Of a stretch of DNA of 64,000 bases, positions 16,973 through 26,489 are shown one piece after another (the first letter of the stretch is position 1; every line of letters starts with the position of its first letter). The notes under the pieces are model-generated. The model made no database searches and was not told the DNA's origin. It worked only from the letters and a program-made list of their open reading frames with translations. The DNA lies in the NCBI GenBank assembly GCA_947643145.1, contig CANRVD010000006.1, forward strand, positions 1-64,000, written 5' to 3'. The translations under genes and the position numbers were made by a program. This DNA is from an uncultured bacterium. Lineage in GTDB: Bacteria; Bacillota; Clostridia; Lachnospirales; Lachnospiraceae.

Positions 16973-18898
16973 TCATCGTTTCTGCACTCTGGCATGGTAA
17001 CGCACTTTATCCTCATACATTTTTTCATCTGCCGCCTTTATAAAGTCATCCAAAGTAATTTGCTCGTTTGGCACACCGATAATACACCCAATACTGGAGC
17101 TCACTTTGTATGGCTTTCCTGAAATAGAATTAAAGGCATCAAGAGATTCCTCAACTCTTTTACGGAACAAAGCCTCGTCTTCTTTTGATTCTACCCTTCC
17201 GGCAGCAACAAATTCATCCCCGCCAAATCTTGCACAGGTAAAATCTTTAAAAGCAGCCTCCGAAAGTGCCTTTCCTACAGCAGAAATGGCGATATCCCCA
17301 TCTGCGTGCCCATAGGTATCATTAATCGGCTTCAACCCGTTCAAGTCCGCAGATACCACCATTAACAACCCCTCTTCCTCCATACACCTGCAATAAACAT
17401 TTGCCAGCCGTTGATAAAAACCACGCCTGTTCAATAAACCTGTCATCGGGTCATGGATGTATTTCATCTCCAGATTATCAATAATCGTCTTCTGCCTTTT
17501 GTGAATCCTTGTCGTCTCCAAAGCATTACTGATATTCATGAAAAACTGATATTCATAAATCATATTCATTTGTTCCGGGTGATAAACAAGCGCCACATAC
17601 CCAATGGTATGCTCCAATACATGCAGCGGAAGAAACATAATATTATTATCGGCAGCAAGCACTTCTTCTAAATTCGGCACAAATGTTTCTGTATTAAAAT
17701 CCGTTATTCCAAGCCATTCCCCATTGCTTTTTGACAGCATCACATTCATCGTAGAAGAATAGTGCATCCGGTTCATATTAGATTCCTCTATAATATCAGA
17801 AATCGCCTCTTTCTGAACCAGGAAATCATCTACAATACAAAGCCAGAATTTATCAGAAAAAAAATTATCGGAATATTTTACCAGATTATCAAAAACATCC
17901 TGAAAAGAATCATTATCCGTTAAATCTGCTGCCATCGCAATCTGGTTTCTGTTAAACCGGTCATAATCATCCAGACGGTCATAAAGCTTTCTGGTCAAGT
18001 CGTTATTATATTGCTTTATATCATTCAGATTACAGCCACAGGAACTTCCAATCATAGGTACTGCATCCACATAAAAACGGCTCTCCAGCTTTTTCCCTGC
18101 AAGACAGTCTAACACAATTTGAAATGCATACTGTATTGCTTTCCGGTAATCATTTCTTGCCGTCGTAATCTTTGGCAGATGCTCCTGACCTTCTAAAATA
18201 CCATCAAACCCGGTAACAGCAACATCCTCCGGCACACGATAGCCTGCTTCAGCCAGACATTTAATAGCCGCAATCGCCATAGAATCATTTGCACAGACAA
18301 TAGCATCGGGAAAAGGCAAATCGCTTTTGATAAAATCTTTCACCACCTGTTTCGTAGGCTCTCCCCAAAAATTTCCATAACCAATACGTTCTTCTTCTAT
18401 CGGAATATTGTATTTTATTAACATCTCCTTGTATGCCTGTATTCTTTCATCTGAGAAGGCATTTTCTTTCCAGCCTGCAATAAAATTAATTCTCTGACAG
18501 TGATGCTGTTCAATCAAATGTGCCACCATCTCTTTCATCGCGTTGGCATACTGGAAATTAATATTATAGCAGTCTTCCATAAAATGGTCTATCGAAACAG
18601 CAGGAACATGATTTGCCTTTGCTTCCTCTACGATTTTTCTACGAACCTTATCATTCTGAATCGTTTCTGCCAGCAAAATAACACCATCTATCAGGCGATA
18701 GTTAATTAAATGAAAAATGTTGCTTTCTCCGATATCATGTTTTTCAAACTCATACAACGAACTAAATGAATTAAAAAATAACAGCTTAATTCCGAACTCA
18801 TCTGCCATAGAATGCATTGCCTTAAATAACTCTTCATTATAATCGCCATTCATCCCGGCAGCACAGACTGCTACACATTTTGTATTATCATTAAGCAA
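16973..18898 (-). CDS. Diguanylate cyclase with a LacI-like ligand-binding domain
   Basis: This 641-residue protein joins a periplasmic-binding-protein/LacI type domain (about 8-285) to a GAF-like middle region (~290-460) and a C-terminal GGDEF domain (~480-635). The active-site loop GGDEF is intact (~557), so it should make cyclic di-GMP from two GTP. I see no RxxD inhibitory site in the usual place. There is no signal peptide and no DNA-binding helix-turn-helix, so a cytoplasmic ligand, perhaps a sugar, probably controls the cyclase. The start is TTG (18898-18896) with GGAGG 8 bases upstream. No PilZ or EAL partner is in the window. Confidence 0.85.
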   Translation of the reverse strand: MLNDNTKCVAVCAAGMNGDYNEELFKAMHSMADEFGIKLLFFNSFSSLYEFEKHDIGESNIFHLINYRLIDGVILLAETIQNDKVRRKIVEEAKANHVPAVSIDHFMEDCYNINFQYANAMKEMVAHLIEQHHCQRINFIAGWKENAFSDERIQAYKEMLIKYNIPIEEERIGYGNFWGEPTKQVVKDFIKSDLPFPDAIVCANDSMAIAAIKCLAEAGYRVPEDVAVTGFDGILEGQEHLPKITTARNDYRKAIQYAFQIVLDCLAGKKLESRFYVDAVPMIGSSCGCNLNDIKQYNNDLTRKLYDRLDDYDRFNRNQIAMAADLTDNDSFQDVFDNLVKYSDNFFSDKFWLCIVDDFLVQKEAISDIIEESNMNRMHYSSTMNVMLSKSNGEWLGITDFNTETFVPNLEEVLAADNNIMFLPLHVLEHTIGYVALVYHPEQMNMIYEYQFFMNISNALETTRIHKRQKTIIDNLEMKYIHDPMTGLLNRRGFYQRLANVYCRCMEEEGLLMVVSADLNGLKPINDTYGHADGDIAISAVGKALSEAAFKDFTCARFGGDEFVAAGRVESKEDEALFRKRVEESLDAFNSISGKPYKVSSSIGCIIGVPNEQITLDDFIKAADEKMYEDKVRYHARVQKR

Positions 18899-19045
18899 AA
18901 ATAGTTCCTCCCCCTAAGCATACTTTACTAATTTATAGTATACTTTATCCTTGTCATATCTTCAAGATTTTTCTTTTCAAGCGCTAATATAGTTACTGCT
19001 CACTCTGTGCCAAGCAGCCTAATATAACCTCATAATTTCATTTTT

Positions 19046-19087
19046 CGAACGTACGTGCTTGTTTTATTTTATAAATCGTGTTAGTAT
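19046..19087 (+). promoter_or_regulatory. uvrA promoter with a candidate LexA box
   Basis: TTGTTT (19059-19064), a 17-base spacer and TAGTAT (19082-19087) form a plausible promoter 46 bases before the uvrA start. Touching the -35 is CGAACGTACGTGCT (19046-19059), which matches the Bacillus-type LexA operator (CGAAC-N4-GTTCG) at 12 of 14 positions by my reading. uvrA is a classical SOS gene, so the site is credible but unproven. Confidence 0.45.
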
Positions 19088-19132
19088 AAGGAAAACCAAA
19101 AACATGATATTGAAAGAAAGGTTGGTACACTG

Positions 19133-21985
19133 ATGAACAAGCATGAAGAGGCGAAAAAATATATCCGTATACGAGGTGCGCAGGAGCACAATCTAAAAAA
19201 TGTCAATTTGGATATCCCCCGGGAGGCTTTTGTTGTGCTTACGGGGCTGAGTGGTTCAGGTAAATCTTCTCTGGCCTTCGATACCATTTACGCTGAAGGC
19301 CAGAGGCGTTATATGGAGTCCTTATCTTCTTATGCGCGTATGTTTTTAGGCCGTATGGAAAAGCCCAACGTAGAAAGTATCGAAGGACTTTCCCCTGCCA
19401 TTTCTATTGACCAGAAGTCGACAAACCGCAACCCGCGTTCCACTGTCGGTACCGTTACGGAAATTTATGATTACTTCCGCCTCCTTTTTGCCCGTATCGG
19501 TATTCCTCACTGCCCAAAGTGCGGCAAGGAAATCAAGAAACAGACGGTTGACCAGATGGTTGATGAAATCATGGGACTTGAGGCAGGTACAAAGCTGCAG
19601 CTTTTAGCTCCTGTTGTCAGAGGGCGTAAGGGCGAGCATGTGAAAGTATTTGAATCTGCCCGCAAGAGTGGTTATGTCCGTGTGGTAGTTGACGGCCACC
19701 TTTATGATTTGTCCGAAGAAATCAAACTGGAAAAGAACAAAAAGCATAACATAGAAATTATGGTAGACCGTCTGGTTGTCAGAGAAGGCATCCAAAAGCG
19801 CCTTGCTGATTCCATTGAAAATGTATTAAAGCTGTCTGACGGACTTATGACCGTTGAGATTCCACAGAAGGAAAAGATTAACTTCAGCCAGAGCTTTTCC
19901 TGCCCTGACTGCGGTGTCAGCATTGATGAAATTGAACCTAGAAATTTTTCTTTCAACAATCCTTTCGGTGCCTGTGAAACCTGCCACGGACTGGGCTTTA
20001 AGATGGAATTTTCAGAGGCTCTGATTGTACCGGATGAGACGCTTAGTATACCGGAAGGTGCACTTGCCGTTCCAGGCTGGCAGTCTGCCACAAACTCCAC
20101 CAGCTACGGCCGCTCTATTCTAGATGCTATGGCAAAAGAATACGGCTTTGATTTAAATGTTCCATATCAGGAGTTATCCGATGAGGTAAAACATCTGATT
20201 ATGCATGGTACAGATGGCAAAACCGTCCGTGTAAAATACACCGGGCAGCGTGGAACAGGTATTTATGACATTCCTTTTGAAGGCATTGTCCATAATGTGG
20301 AACGCCGCTACCGCGAGACAGCTTCTGATGTTGTCAAAAAAGAATATGAATCCTTTATGGAAATCATCCCATGTAAGAGCTGTAAAGGCAAACGGTTAAA
20401 GCCAGGCCCTCTCGCTGTAACAGTTGGTGAAAAGAATATTGCTGATGTCACAGAATTATCCATCTGTGATTTGGCAGACTATATGAATCATCTGGAGCTT
20501 ACAAAGCGCCAGCTTGCTATTGGAGAACTGGTATTGAAGGAAATTAATGCACGTATTGGTTTTCTTATGGATGTAGGGCTTGACTATCTTTCCCTCGCCC
20601 GTAATGCCGGTTCTCTTTCCGGTGGAGAGGCACAGCGTATTCGCCTTGCCACACAGATTGGTTCCGGGCTGGTTGGCGTTGCCTATATTTTGGACGAGCC
20701 AAGTATCGGACTTCACCAGAGAGATAACGACAAGCTCCTGAATACCTTAATCCGTTTAAAGAATTTAGGCAATACATTAATTGTAGTTGAACACGACGAA
20801 GATACGATGCTGGCCGCAGATTATATTGTCGATATCGGCCCCGGTGCCGGAATTCATGGTGGTGAAGTAATTGCTGAAGGTACGGCAAAAGACATTATGA
20901 AGAATAAAAATTCCATTACCGGCGCTTACTTAAGCGGGCGCATCCAAATTCCGATTCCTAAGGAAAGACGAACGCCATCCGGCTTTATTACAGTAAAAGG
21001 CGCTGCTGAGAATAACCTTAAAAATGTTACCGTTGATTTTCCACTTGGTGTAATGACCTGTGTAACCGGTGTATCCGGCTCCGGCAAAAGCTCCCTTGTA
21101 AATGAAATCCTTTACAAGAGCCTTGCCAGAAACCTGAACCGGGCGCGCTGTATTCCCGGAAAGCACAAATGCATTACCGGATTAGAGCAGCTTGATAAGG
21201 TAATTGCCATTGACCAGTCACCAATCGGAAGAACTCCACGTTCCAACCCGGCTACCTACACAGGTGTCTTTGACTTGATCCGCGATTTATTTGCCGCTAC
21301 TCCCGATGCCAAAGCAAGGGGATATAAAAAAGGCCGCTTCAGCTTCAATGCCAAAGGCGGACGCTGTGAAGCCTGCAACGGAGATGGTATCAATAAAATC
21401 GAAATGAACTTCCTGCCTGATATTTATATCCCTTGCGAGGTTTGCCATGGAAAGCGTTACAACCGTGAGACTCTTGAAGTTCAATATAAAGGTAAGACAA
21501 TTGCCGATGTGCTGGATATGACAGTAGAAGAAGCCGTTCATTTCTTTGAACCGCTCCCTCGTATCCGCCGAAAAATCGAAACACTTCATGATGTTGGTCT
21601 TTCCTATATTAAGCTAGGACAACCTTCCACTACCCTGTCCGGCGGAGAAGCACAACGAATCAAGCTTGCAACAGAACTTAGTAAGCGCAGTACCGGAAAA
21701 ACCGTTTATGTTCTGGATGAACCAACGACAGGCCTTCATTTTGCAGATGTTCATAAACTGATTGATATTCTGCACAGACTGGCAGAAGGCGGCAATACTG
21801 TTATTGTTATTGAACATAATCTGGATGTCATTAAAACAGCGGATTATATTATTGATATCGGCCCGGAAGGTGGTGACCGGGGCGGTACGATTGTTGCTAC
21901 CGGCACCCCGGAAGAAATAGCAGGACACAAGGATTCTTATACCGGTATTTATATTAAAAAGATGCTGGATAAGGGAAAGGCTTAG
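19133..21985 (+). CDS. uvrA: Excinuclease ABC subunit A
   Basis: UvrA scans DNA for bulky lesions and loads UvrB in nucleotide excision repair. The 950-residue protein is full length. It has two ABC ATPase modules with Walker [10 protein letters not shown] (~39) and GVSGSGKSS (~645), two LSGGEAQRI signatures, and three zinc modules (CPKC from ~124, CPDC/CETC around 257-285, CEAC/CEVC around 744-770). The start ATG follows an AAGG-type ribosome site. uvrB and uvrC are not in the window. A possible SOS operator lies upstream. Confidence 0.97.
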   Translation: MNKHEEAKKYIRIRGAQEHNLKNVNLDIPREAFVVLTGLSGSGKSSLAFDTIYAEGQRRYMESLSSYARMFLGRMEKPNVESIEGLSPAISIDQKSTNRNPRSTVGTVTEIYDYFRLLFARIGIPHCPKCGKEIKKQTVDQMVDEIMGLEAGTKLQLLAPVVRGRKGEHVKVFESARKSGYVRVVVDGHLYDLSEEIKLEKNKKHNIEIMVDRLVVREGIQKRLADSIENVLKLSDGLMTVEIPQKEKINFSQSFSCPDCGVSIDEIEPRNFSFNNPFGACETCHGLGFKMEFSEALIVPDETLSIPEGALAVPGWQSATNSTSYGRSILDAMAKEYGFDLNVPYQELSDEVKHLIMHGTDGKTVRVKYTGQRGTGIYDIPFEGIVHNVERRYRETASDVVKKEYESFMEIIPCKSCKGKRLKPGPLAVTVGEKNIADVTELSICDLADYMNHLELTKRQLAIGELVLKEINARIGFLMDVGLDYLSLARNAGSLSGGEAQRIRLATQIGSGLVGVAYILDEPSIGLHQRDNDKLLNTLIRLKNLGNTLIVVEHDEDTMLAADYIVDIGPGAGIHGGEVIAEGTAKDIMKNKNSITGAYLSGRIQIPIPKERRTPSGFITVKGAAENNLKNVTVDFPLGVMTCVTGVSGSGKSSLVNEILYKSLARNLNRARCIPGKHKCITGLEQLDKVIAIDQSPIGRTPRSNPATYTGVFDLIRDLFAATPDAKARGYKKGRFSFNAKGGRCEACNGDGINKIEMNFLPDIYIPCEVCHGKRYNRETLEVQYKGKTIADVLDMTVEEAVHFFEPLPRIRRKIETLHDVGLSYIKLGQPSTTLSGGEAQRIKLATELSKRSTGKTVYVLDEPTTGLHFADVHKLIDILHRLAEGGNTVIVIEHNLDVIKTADYIIDIGPEGGDRGGTIVATGTPEEIAGHKDSYTGIYIKKMLDKGKA

Positions 21986-22048
21986 AAATGTAAAGAGTCT
22001 AAATGTATCAAAAAACTTTAAAAACGCACCTGAAAATGGAGAAATGAC

Positions 22049-22642
22049 ATGAACGAAAAGAAATATTCTTTTTTTGCCATGCTGGGACGCATGAAATATA
22101 TTGAGCGCTGGGCGCTGATGCGCAATTCCGTTAAGGAAAATATCAGTGAACACTCACTGGAGGTTGCAATCATTGCCCACGCCCTTGCAATTCTTGGAAA
22201 TAAACGCCTGCAAAAGAATTACCAGCCGGAGCATGTTGCCATGTTTGGAATTTACCATGACTGTACAGAAATCATAACCGGTGACATGCCCACCCCGATT
22301 AAATATGAGAATCATGAAATCCAGTCTGCCTATAAACAGATTGAAAAAGCTGCAGCGTTTCGGCTGCTGAATATGCTGCCGGAAGATTTACGGGAAGAAT
22401 ACGAAATCTATTTTCTTGACACACCAAAGGACAAAGAAGCCCGCCTGCTAGTGAAAGCCGCCGACAAAATTTCAGCTTTAATCAAATGTATTGAAGAAGC
22501 CAAGACCGGCAATCAGGAATTTCGAAATGCAGAGTCAACCATACGCAATGCCATCAAGACCCTGCAATGCCCGGAAGCTGATATCTTTATGGAAGAATTC
22601 TTCCCTCTGTACTGCCTGACACTAGATGAATTAAACTATTAA
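22049..22642 (+). CDS. HD-domain 5'-deoxynucleotidase (YfbR-like)
   Basis: This 197-residue HD phosphohydrolase resembles E. coli YfbR, which dephosphorylates deoxyribonucleoside 5'-monophosphates. Metal ligands are visible as EHSLEVA (His ~34), the HD pair in YHDCTE (~69-70) and a later aspartate in KAADKISA. The segment TGDMPTPIKY is the family signature. It follows uvrA by 63 bases and may be co-transcribed with it, which would link nucleotide salvage to repair; this is inference. Ribosome site GGAGAA lies 6 bases before ATG. Confidence 0.88.
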   Translation: MNEKKYSFFAMLGRMKYIERWALMRNSVKENISEHSLEVAIIAHALAILGNKRLQKNYQPEHVAMFGIYHDCTEIITGDMPTPIKYENHEIQSAYKQIEKAAAFRLLNMLPEDLREEYEIYFLDTPKDKEARLLVKAADKISALIKCIEEAKTGNQEFRNAESTIRNAIKTLQCPEADIFMEEFFPLYCLTLDELNY

Positions 22643-22790
22643 AAGGTTTATTTTTGTATAGACTTCGTCAATTTAAACAGGCAAAAAAGCAATTCTTATT
22701 GGCGTTCCACTACATTTCGAGCAGTTTCCTATAAGGATGATGTTGGGGTCAAAAGGCCCATTTTTGTATATACTTCGTCAATTTGCACAA
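22641..22790 (+). repeat. Two direct copies of a ~37-base dispersed intergenic repeat
   Basis: Copy 1 (22641-22677) and copy 2 (22751-22787) share AAAAGG, then ATTTTTGTATA, then ACTTCGTCAATTT, spaced 110 bases apart. The core TACTTCGTCAATTT also appears inverted at 22961-22980 and at 45030-45045, and directly at 48457-48476. All copies lie between genes. Confidence 0.75.
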
Positions 22791-22980
22791 AAGAAAAAGA
22801 TAATTAAGAAAGCAGAATAATAATTTTTATCTCAGGACTGTTCGAAGCCGTTGGTGCTTAAACAGCGTCGTTTGCTGTTTTATGCACCATTACGTGCTGA
22901 GTCAAGCGAAAGCGTGTCCTGAATGAAAATTATTATTCCGCTTTCTGCATTATTGTATCATTGTGCAAATTGACGAAGTA
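22771..22980. mobile_element. 210-base palindromic (MITE-like) element
   Basis: The ends are a perfect 20-base inverted repeat, TACTTCGTCAATTTGCACAA at 22771-22790 and its complement at 22961-22980. Inside, a second pair of arms (22808-22838 and 22916-22946) pairs over about 30 bases with few mismatches. The centre holds smaller hairpins. There is no coding capacity. Such terminal-repeat, non-coding units suggest a non-autonomous mobile element or a very large mRNA hairpin between convergent genes. Confidence 0.6.
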
Positions 22981-22987
22981 ATATTAA

Positions 22988-23782
22988 TCAACCAAGCAGT
23001 GCCTTATCATTGGCAAACTCTTCTCCGCTGATTTCTTCAAATTTCCGAAGCAAATCTTCTACCGTAAGCCGCTTCTTTTCTTCCCCCTTAATATCCAGAA
23101 TCACACGCCCCTCATTCATCATAATCAGTCGGTTGCCATGTATAATTGCATCACGCATATTATGTGTAACCATCATAGCCGTCAGCTTATGGTCTTCAAT
23201 AATATGATCCGACAATTCCAGCACCTTTGCGGCTGTCTTTGGGTCAAGCGCTGCCGTATGCTCATCCAGTAACAGAAGTTTTGGTTTCTTCAAAGTTGCC
23301 ATGAGAAGCGTAAGCGCCTGCCTCTGTCCACCAGATAACAAGCCCACCTTTGAAGTCATACGGTCCTCCAGACCTAAATCCAAAGTTGCCAAAAGTTCAC
23401 GGTATTCTTTCTTTTCCTTCTTGGTAATCCCCCATCGCAGCCCTCGAAACTGTCCTCTTCTCGCCGCGAGTGCAAGATTCTCCTGAATTTCCATTGTAGC
23501 CGTTGTTCCTGTCATCGGGTCCTGAAATACCCTTCCTAACACACTGGCTCTTTTATGCTCTGGAAGACCGGTAACATTCATACCATCAATGATAATAGCG
23601 CCCGAATCAACCGGCCATACACCGGCGATTGCATTTAATACGGTTGATTTACCGGCTCCGTTTCCGCCAATCACCGTCACAAAATCTCCAGCTTCCAGCT
23701 TCAGATTGACACCATTCAATGCCTTCTTTTCATTAATTGTACCAAGGTTAAATGTCTTGTAGACGTCAACTAATTCTAACAT
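22988..23782 (-). CDS. ABC transporter ATPase (tryptophan/tyrosine-type importer)
   Basis: This 264-residue ATPase has Walker A GGNGAGKST, Q-loop VFQDP, signature LSGGQRQALTLL and Walker B LLLLDEHTAALD, all intact. It overlaps the end of the permease gene and belongs with it to the ABC family COG1101/COG4120, whose studied members import tryptophan, tyrosine or other aromatic or nucleobase-like compounds (TrpXYZ). The usual lipoprotein binding subunit (COG2984) is not next to the pair here, which is unusual. Confidence 0.88.
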   Translation of the reverse strand: MLELVDVYKTFNLGTINEKKALNGVNLKLEAGDFVTVIGGNGAGKSTVLNAIAGVWPVDSGAIIIDGMNVTGLPEHKRASVLGRVFQDPMTGTTATMEIQENLALAARRGQFRGLRWGITKKEKKEYRELLATLDLGLEDRMTSKVGLLSGGQRQALTLLMATLKKPKLLLLDEHTAALDPKTAAKVLELSDHIIEDHKLTAMMVTHNMRDAIIHGNRLIMMNEGRVILDIKGEEKKRLTVEDLLRKFEEISGEEFANDKALLG

Positions 23783-24747
23783 TACTGTGTACCTCCCTTC
23801 GCTGCTCTTCGGTATGAGTTCTTTGACTTCGCCCTCAGATAAGGAACTGCAAGGAAGACTGCAACTACAATTGCAGAGAATAATTTCAAATCAATGCTTG
23901 GCAATCCCAGCCAGCAGACAAAGTTAATAACAACATAATAAATAATGCTTCCAAATACAACAAAAAGAAGTCTGCCACAGAAATTTAATTTATTTCCAAA
24001 AATTGCTTCTCCCAGCACTTCACCAATAATAACAGACGCCAGGCCAATGACAATCGCACCACGTCCCATATTAACATCACAATTTCCCTGATACTGCGCT
24101 AACAATCCGCCTGCAAAACCAACAAGACCATTGGAAAATACAAGTGCGATTACCTTTGCCACAGAAGTATTAATTCCCTGTGCACGTGACATATTCGGAT
24201 TACAGCCTGTTGCACGGATGGTAAAACCTCTTTCTGTACCAAAGAACCAATACAGTATTGCAATAATTGCAATCGTTATAATACCTGTCACCAGTATTGT
24301 CTTAGAAATATAACGAAGCGACACAAGTAAATTAAACTGGTCAACGCTGACCGCCTGGTTTGCTTTTCCTCCCGTAATATTAAGGTTAATCGAATACAAG
24401 GCAATCTGGGATAAGATACCAGCAAGAATATCCGGTATCCCAAAAATTGTATGTAATATTCCGGTAACAAACCCGGCCACCATTCCTGCTACAAATGCCA
24501 TAGCTACTGCTATCACTGGTGGATATCCCGCCAGTATCAGCATAACAGTAACTGCTCCTCCGGTTGCCATCGTTCCATCAACCGTTAAATCTGCAAAATT
24601 CAAAATCTTATAAGTAAGATACACTCCTATCGCCATAATCCCCCAGATAAGCCCCTGCGAGATATTTCCCGGCAAAGCCCGAACCAGCGCCATTGGGTCA
24701 TGGTTTCCTAAATACAGGCTTCCAAGGACGGGAAGTAAATTTAACAT
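23782..24747 (-). CDS. ABC transporter permease (COG4120, tryptophan/tyrosine-type)
   Basis: This 321-residue membrane protein has about eight to nine predicted helices and belongs to the branched-chain-amino-acid-like permease fold. It contains FADLTVDGTMATGGAV, characteristic of this subfamily, and GLVGFAGGLLAQYQGNCDVNMGRGAIVIGLASVIIGE in the coupling region. Its stop overlaps the ATPase start. Upstream, 155 bases of non-coding DNA separate it from the HIT gene; no substrate-binding protein gene precedes it, so the importer's binding protein must be encoded elsewhere or has been lost. Confidence 0.88.
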   Translation of the reverse strand: MLNLLPVLGSLYLGNHDPMALVRALPGNISQGLIWGIMAIGVYLTYKILNFADLTVDGTMATGGAVTVMLILAGYPPVIAVAMAFVAGMVAGFVTGILHTIFGIPDILAGILSQIALYSINLNITGGKANQAVSVDQFNLLVSLRYISKTILVTGIITIAIIAILYWFFGTERGFTIRATGCNPNMSRAQGINTSVAKVIALVFSNGLVGFAGGLLAQYQGNCDVNMGRGAIVIGLASVIIGEVLGEAIFGNKLNFCGRLLFVVFGSIIYYVVINFVCWLGLPSIDLKLFSAIVVAVFLAVPYLRAKSKNSYRRAAKGGTQ

Positions 24748-24902
24748 TGTTTCCTCCTTCTGCCGGCTTCCACCAGCTCTCTTTTTTTCAGTGCAGTTAA
24801 AATCAAATGATTTACTCTACCTGTTCATTAACAGGATACAGTAATCTCTGCATCTGCACATTAAACATATACCATTATACCTTAGCATACTGATAAATGC
24901 AA

Positions 24903-25331
24903 TTATTCAAATCCTTTCCTGATTTCTGCTGCCAGTTCCTCAAGGTTTGACTCCTCTTTATGCTCTACCCACTTAATATGCACATTATCTCCTTCGTAAC
25001 GCGGAATCAGATGAATGTGAAGATGAAATATTGTCTGTCCTGCCACTTTTCCATTATTTTGCAGTACATTGATTCCATCACAGTGAAGGACTTCCTTTAA
25101 CACCTTACAGCACTTTTTCGCCACCAGAAGTATCTTCTGACAGTACTCGTCAGGAAGCTCTAACAGGTTCTTTGCATGTGTCTTTGGCAGGATAATACAG
25201 TGTCCTTTCGAAGCAGGACTTAAATCCATAACCACCTTAAAATCATCATCTTCATAAATTGAATTGGTTGGAATCTGTCCCCCTGCAAGTTTACAAAAAA
25301 TACATTCCTCATCAAATATTTTTTCCATCAT
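24903..25331 (-). CDS. HIT-family nucleotide hydrolase
   Basis: This 142-residue cytoplasmic protein has the histidine triad HLHIHLIP (~99) preceded by TIF, the catalytic motif of HinT-type purine nucleoside phosphoramidases. N-terminal CIFCKLAGGQIP carries the usual zinc-like cysteines of the bacterial HIT family. C-terminal KWVEHKEESNLEELAAEIR completes the normal length. It lies downstream of the flavodoxin/SCP2 gene with a gap of about 115 bases. Confidence 0.9.
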   Translation of the reverse strand: MMEKIFDEECIFCKLAGGQIPTNSIYEDDDFKVVMDLSPASKGHCIILPKTHAKNLLELPDEYCQKILLVAKKCCKVLKEVLHCDGINVLQNNGKVAGQTIFHLHIHLIPRYEGDNVHIKWVEHKEESNLEELAAEIRKGFE

Positions 25332-25445
25332 AATCTCCTTTCATTGTTTCTTGATTTGCTTATTATATCCAATATCTGCTTCTCGCATTCGCTGCCGTAC
25401 ACTACATGACCATAGCATCCGAACGTTCCGTGCTGAATGCATATA

Positions 25446-26465
25446 TTAACGCTTTCGGAAGCGGAACATCATATCAAAGGTATGAAGTACACGGAAATTT
25501 CCTTTTGCTGTAAGGTCTCCTGCCATAAAGGAAGCCTGTAGTGGCATTTCTCCATATATCACCTTTTCTATTACCTGCTTGGTTGACTTGATTGCCACAT
25601 CAACGGAATCTTTTTCTCCGTAATAGCAGTTCAGCTCTTCGCCGTCAACTTCAATAATCAACTGCTTTTCAAAGCCCTTAATCGCCCACGAAAATGTCAG
25701 TGCCATATTGGGAATTGGATTGAATACCCTCCGGAAATCCTCCAGATACGGCTCCGTTTCCTCTGCCTCTATGACTGTTGCAGACTCTGAACTGTCCCCC
25801 ATCATCTGCTTAAACATCTGCGTCAGTTCCTGAATATCCTCTTTCTGCTGTTTGACATAAGAATCATTTGAAACATACACAGAAAGCTGTTCACTCTCCT
25901 GCGGGGTCAGATTAATTGTCTTTGGGCGCAGCACCTTCTCCCTTACTGCAAGACTGCTTGAAGGGAAGGAATTTAGTTTTTTGGAAAATGCCCGGTAAAA
26001 ATCCTCTGTCTTTTTTTCCACCAGATATCCATACTCTGAACTGGTTTCAAATGTCACCGGGTCATTAACATAGGCGCAGATACCGTCACATGGAATCCCG
26101 CCTAACATCTCCCATGCCTTTATCATTGTAAACTGTGCATCCTTTTCGCCATATGTGGTAGAAACCACAACCGGCATCATATATAATGTCTTAATCCTCT
26201 CCTTATCTCCATATAAGAAACAGGAATCCAAAAACTGCCACAGCAGTCCGCCAATTCCCATCCATTCCACAGAAGCTGCCAAAATTACAGCATCTGCCTC
26301 TTTCAGTGTCTTTGGAAGAATGGAAATTCCCCTTTTGTCCTCATACAAATTATACTTCTTTACCTTGATATTTAACTCATCCAGAACTGACATTATCTTA
26401 TTCATTACAAAAATAGTCGGATCATCAATCAGACCTCTTCCACCATAGTAGATATTTACTTTCAT
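25446..26465 (-). CDS. Flavodoxin-like oxidoreductase fused to an SCP2-like domain
   Basis: Residues 1-180 form a flavodoxin/NADPH-dependent FMN reductase fold (MKVNIYYGGRG start, ILAASVEWMGIGGLLWQFLD). The C-terminal ~100 residues (FSWAIKGFEKQLIIEVDGEE... ITAKGNFR-type ending) resemble an SCP2/sterol-carrier domain that could hold a hydrophobic ligand. A GTG and two further ATG codons precede or compete; the chosen ATG has GGAG 6 bases upstream. It follows the rhomboid gene by about 12-25 bases, so the two are probably one operon. Function is a guess at redox chemistry on a lipophilic substrate. Confidence 0.7.
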   Translation of the reverse strand: MKVNIYYGGRGLIDDPTIFVMNKIMSVLDELNIKVKKYNLYEDKRGISILPKTLKEADAVILAASVEWMGIGGLLWQFLDSCFLYGDKERIKTLYMMPVVVSTTYGEKDAQFTMIKAWEMLGGIPCDGICAYVNDPVTFETSSEYGYLVEKKTEDFYRAFSKKLNSFPSSSLAVREKVLRPKTINLTPQESEQLSVYVSNDSYVKQQKEDIQELTQMFKQMMGDSSESATVIEAEETEPYLEDFRRVFNPIPNMALTFSWAIKGFEKQLIIEVDGEELNCYYGEKDSVDVAIKSTKQVIEKVIYGEMPLQASFMAGDLTAKGNFRVLHTFDMMFRFRKR

Positions 26466-26489
26466 CGTCATCTCCACTCCTACAGATTT

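Noticed and set aside
22641..22980. CRISPR array
   Set aside because: There are only two direct copies with a single long spacer and an inverted third copy; no cas genes are near.
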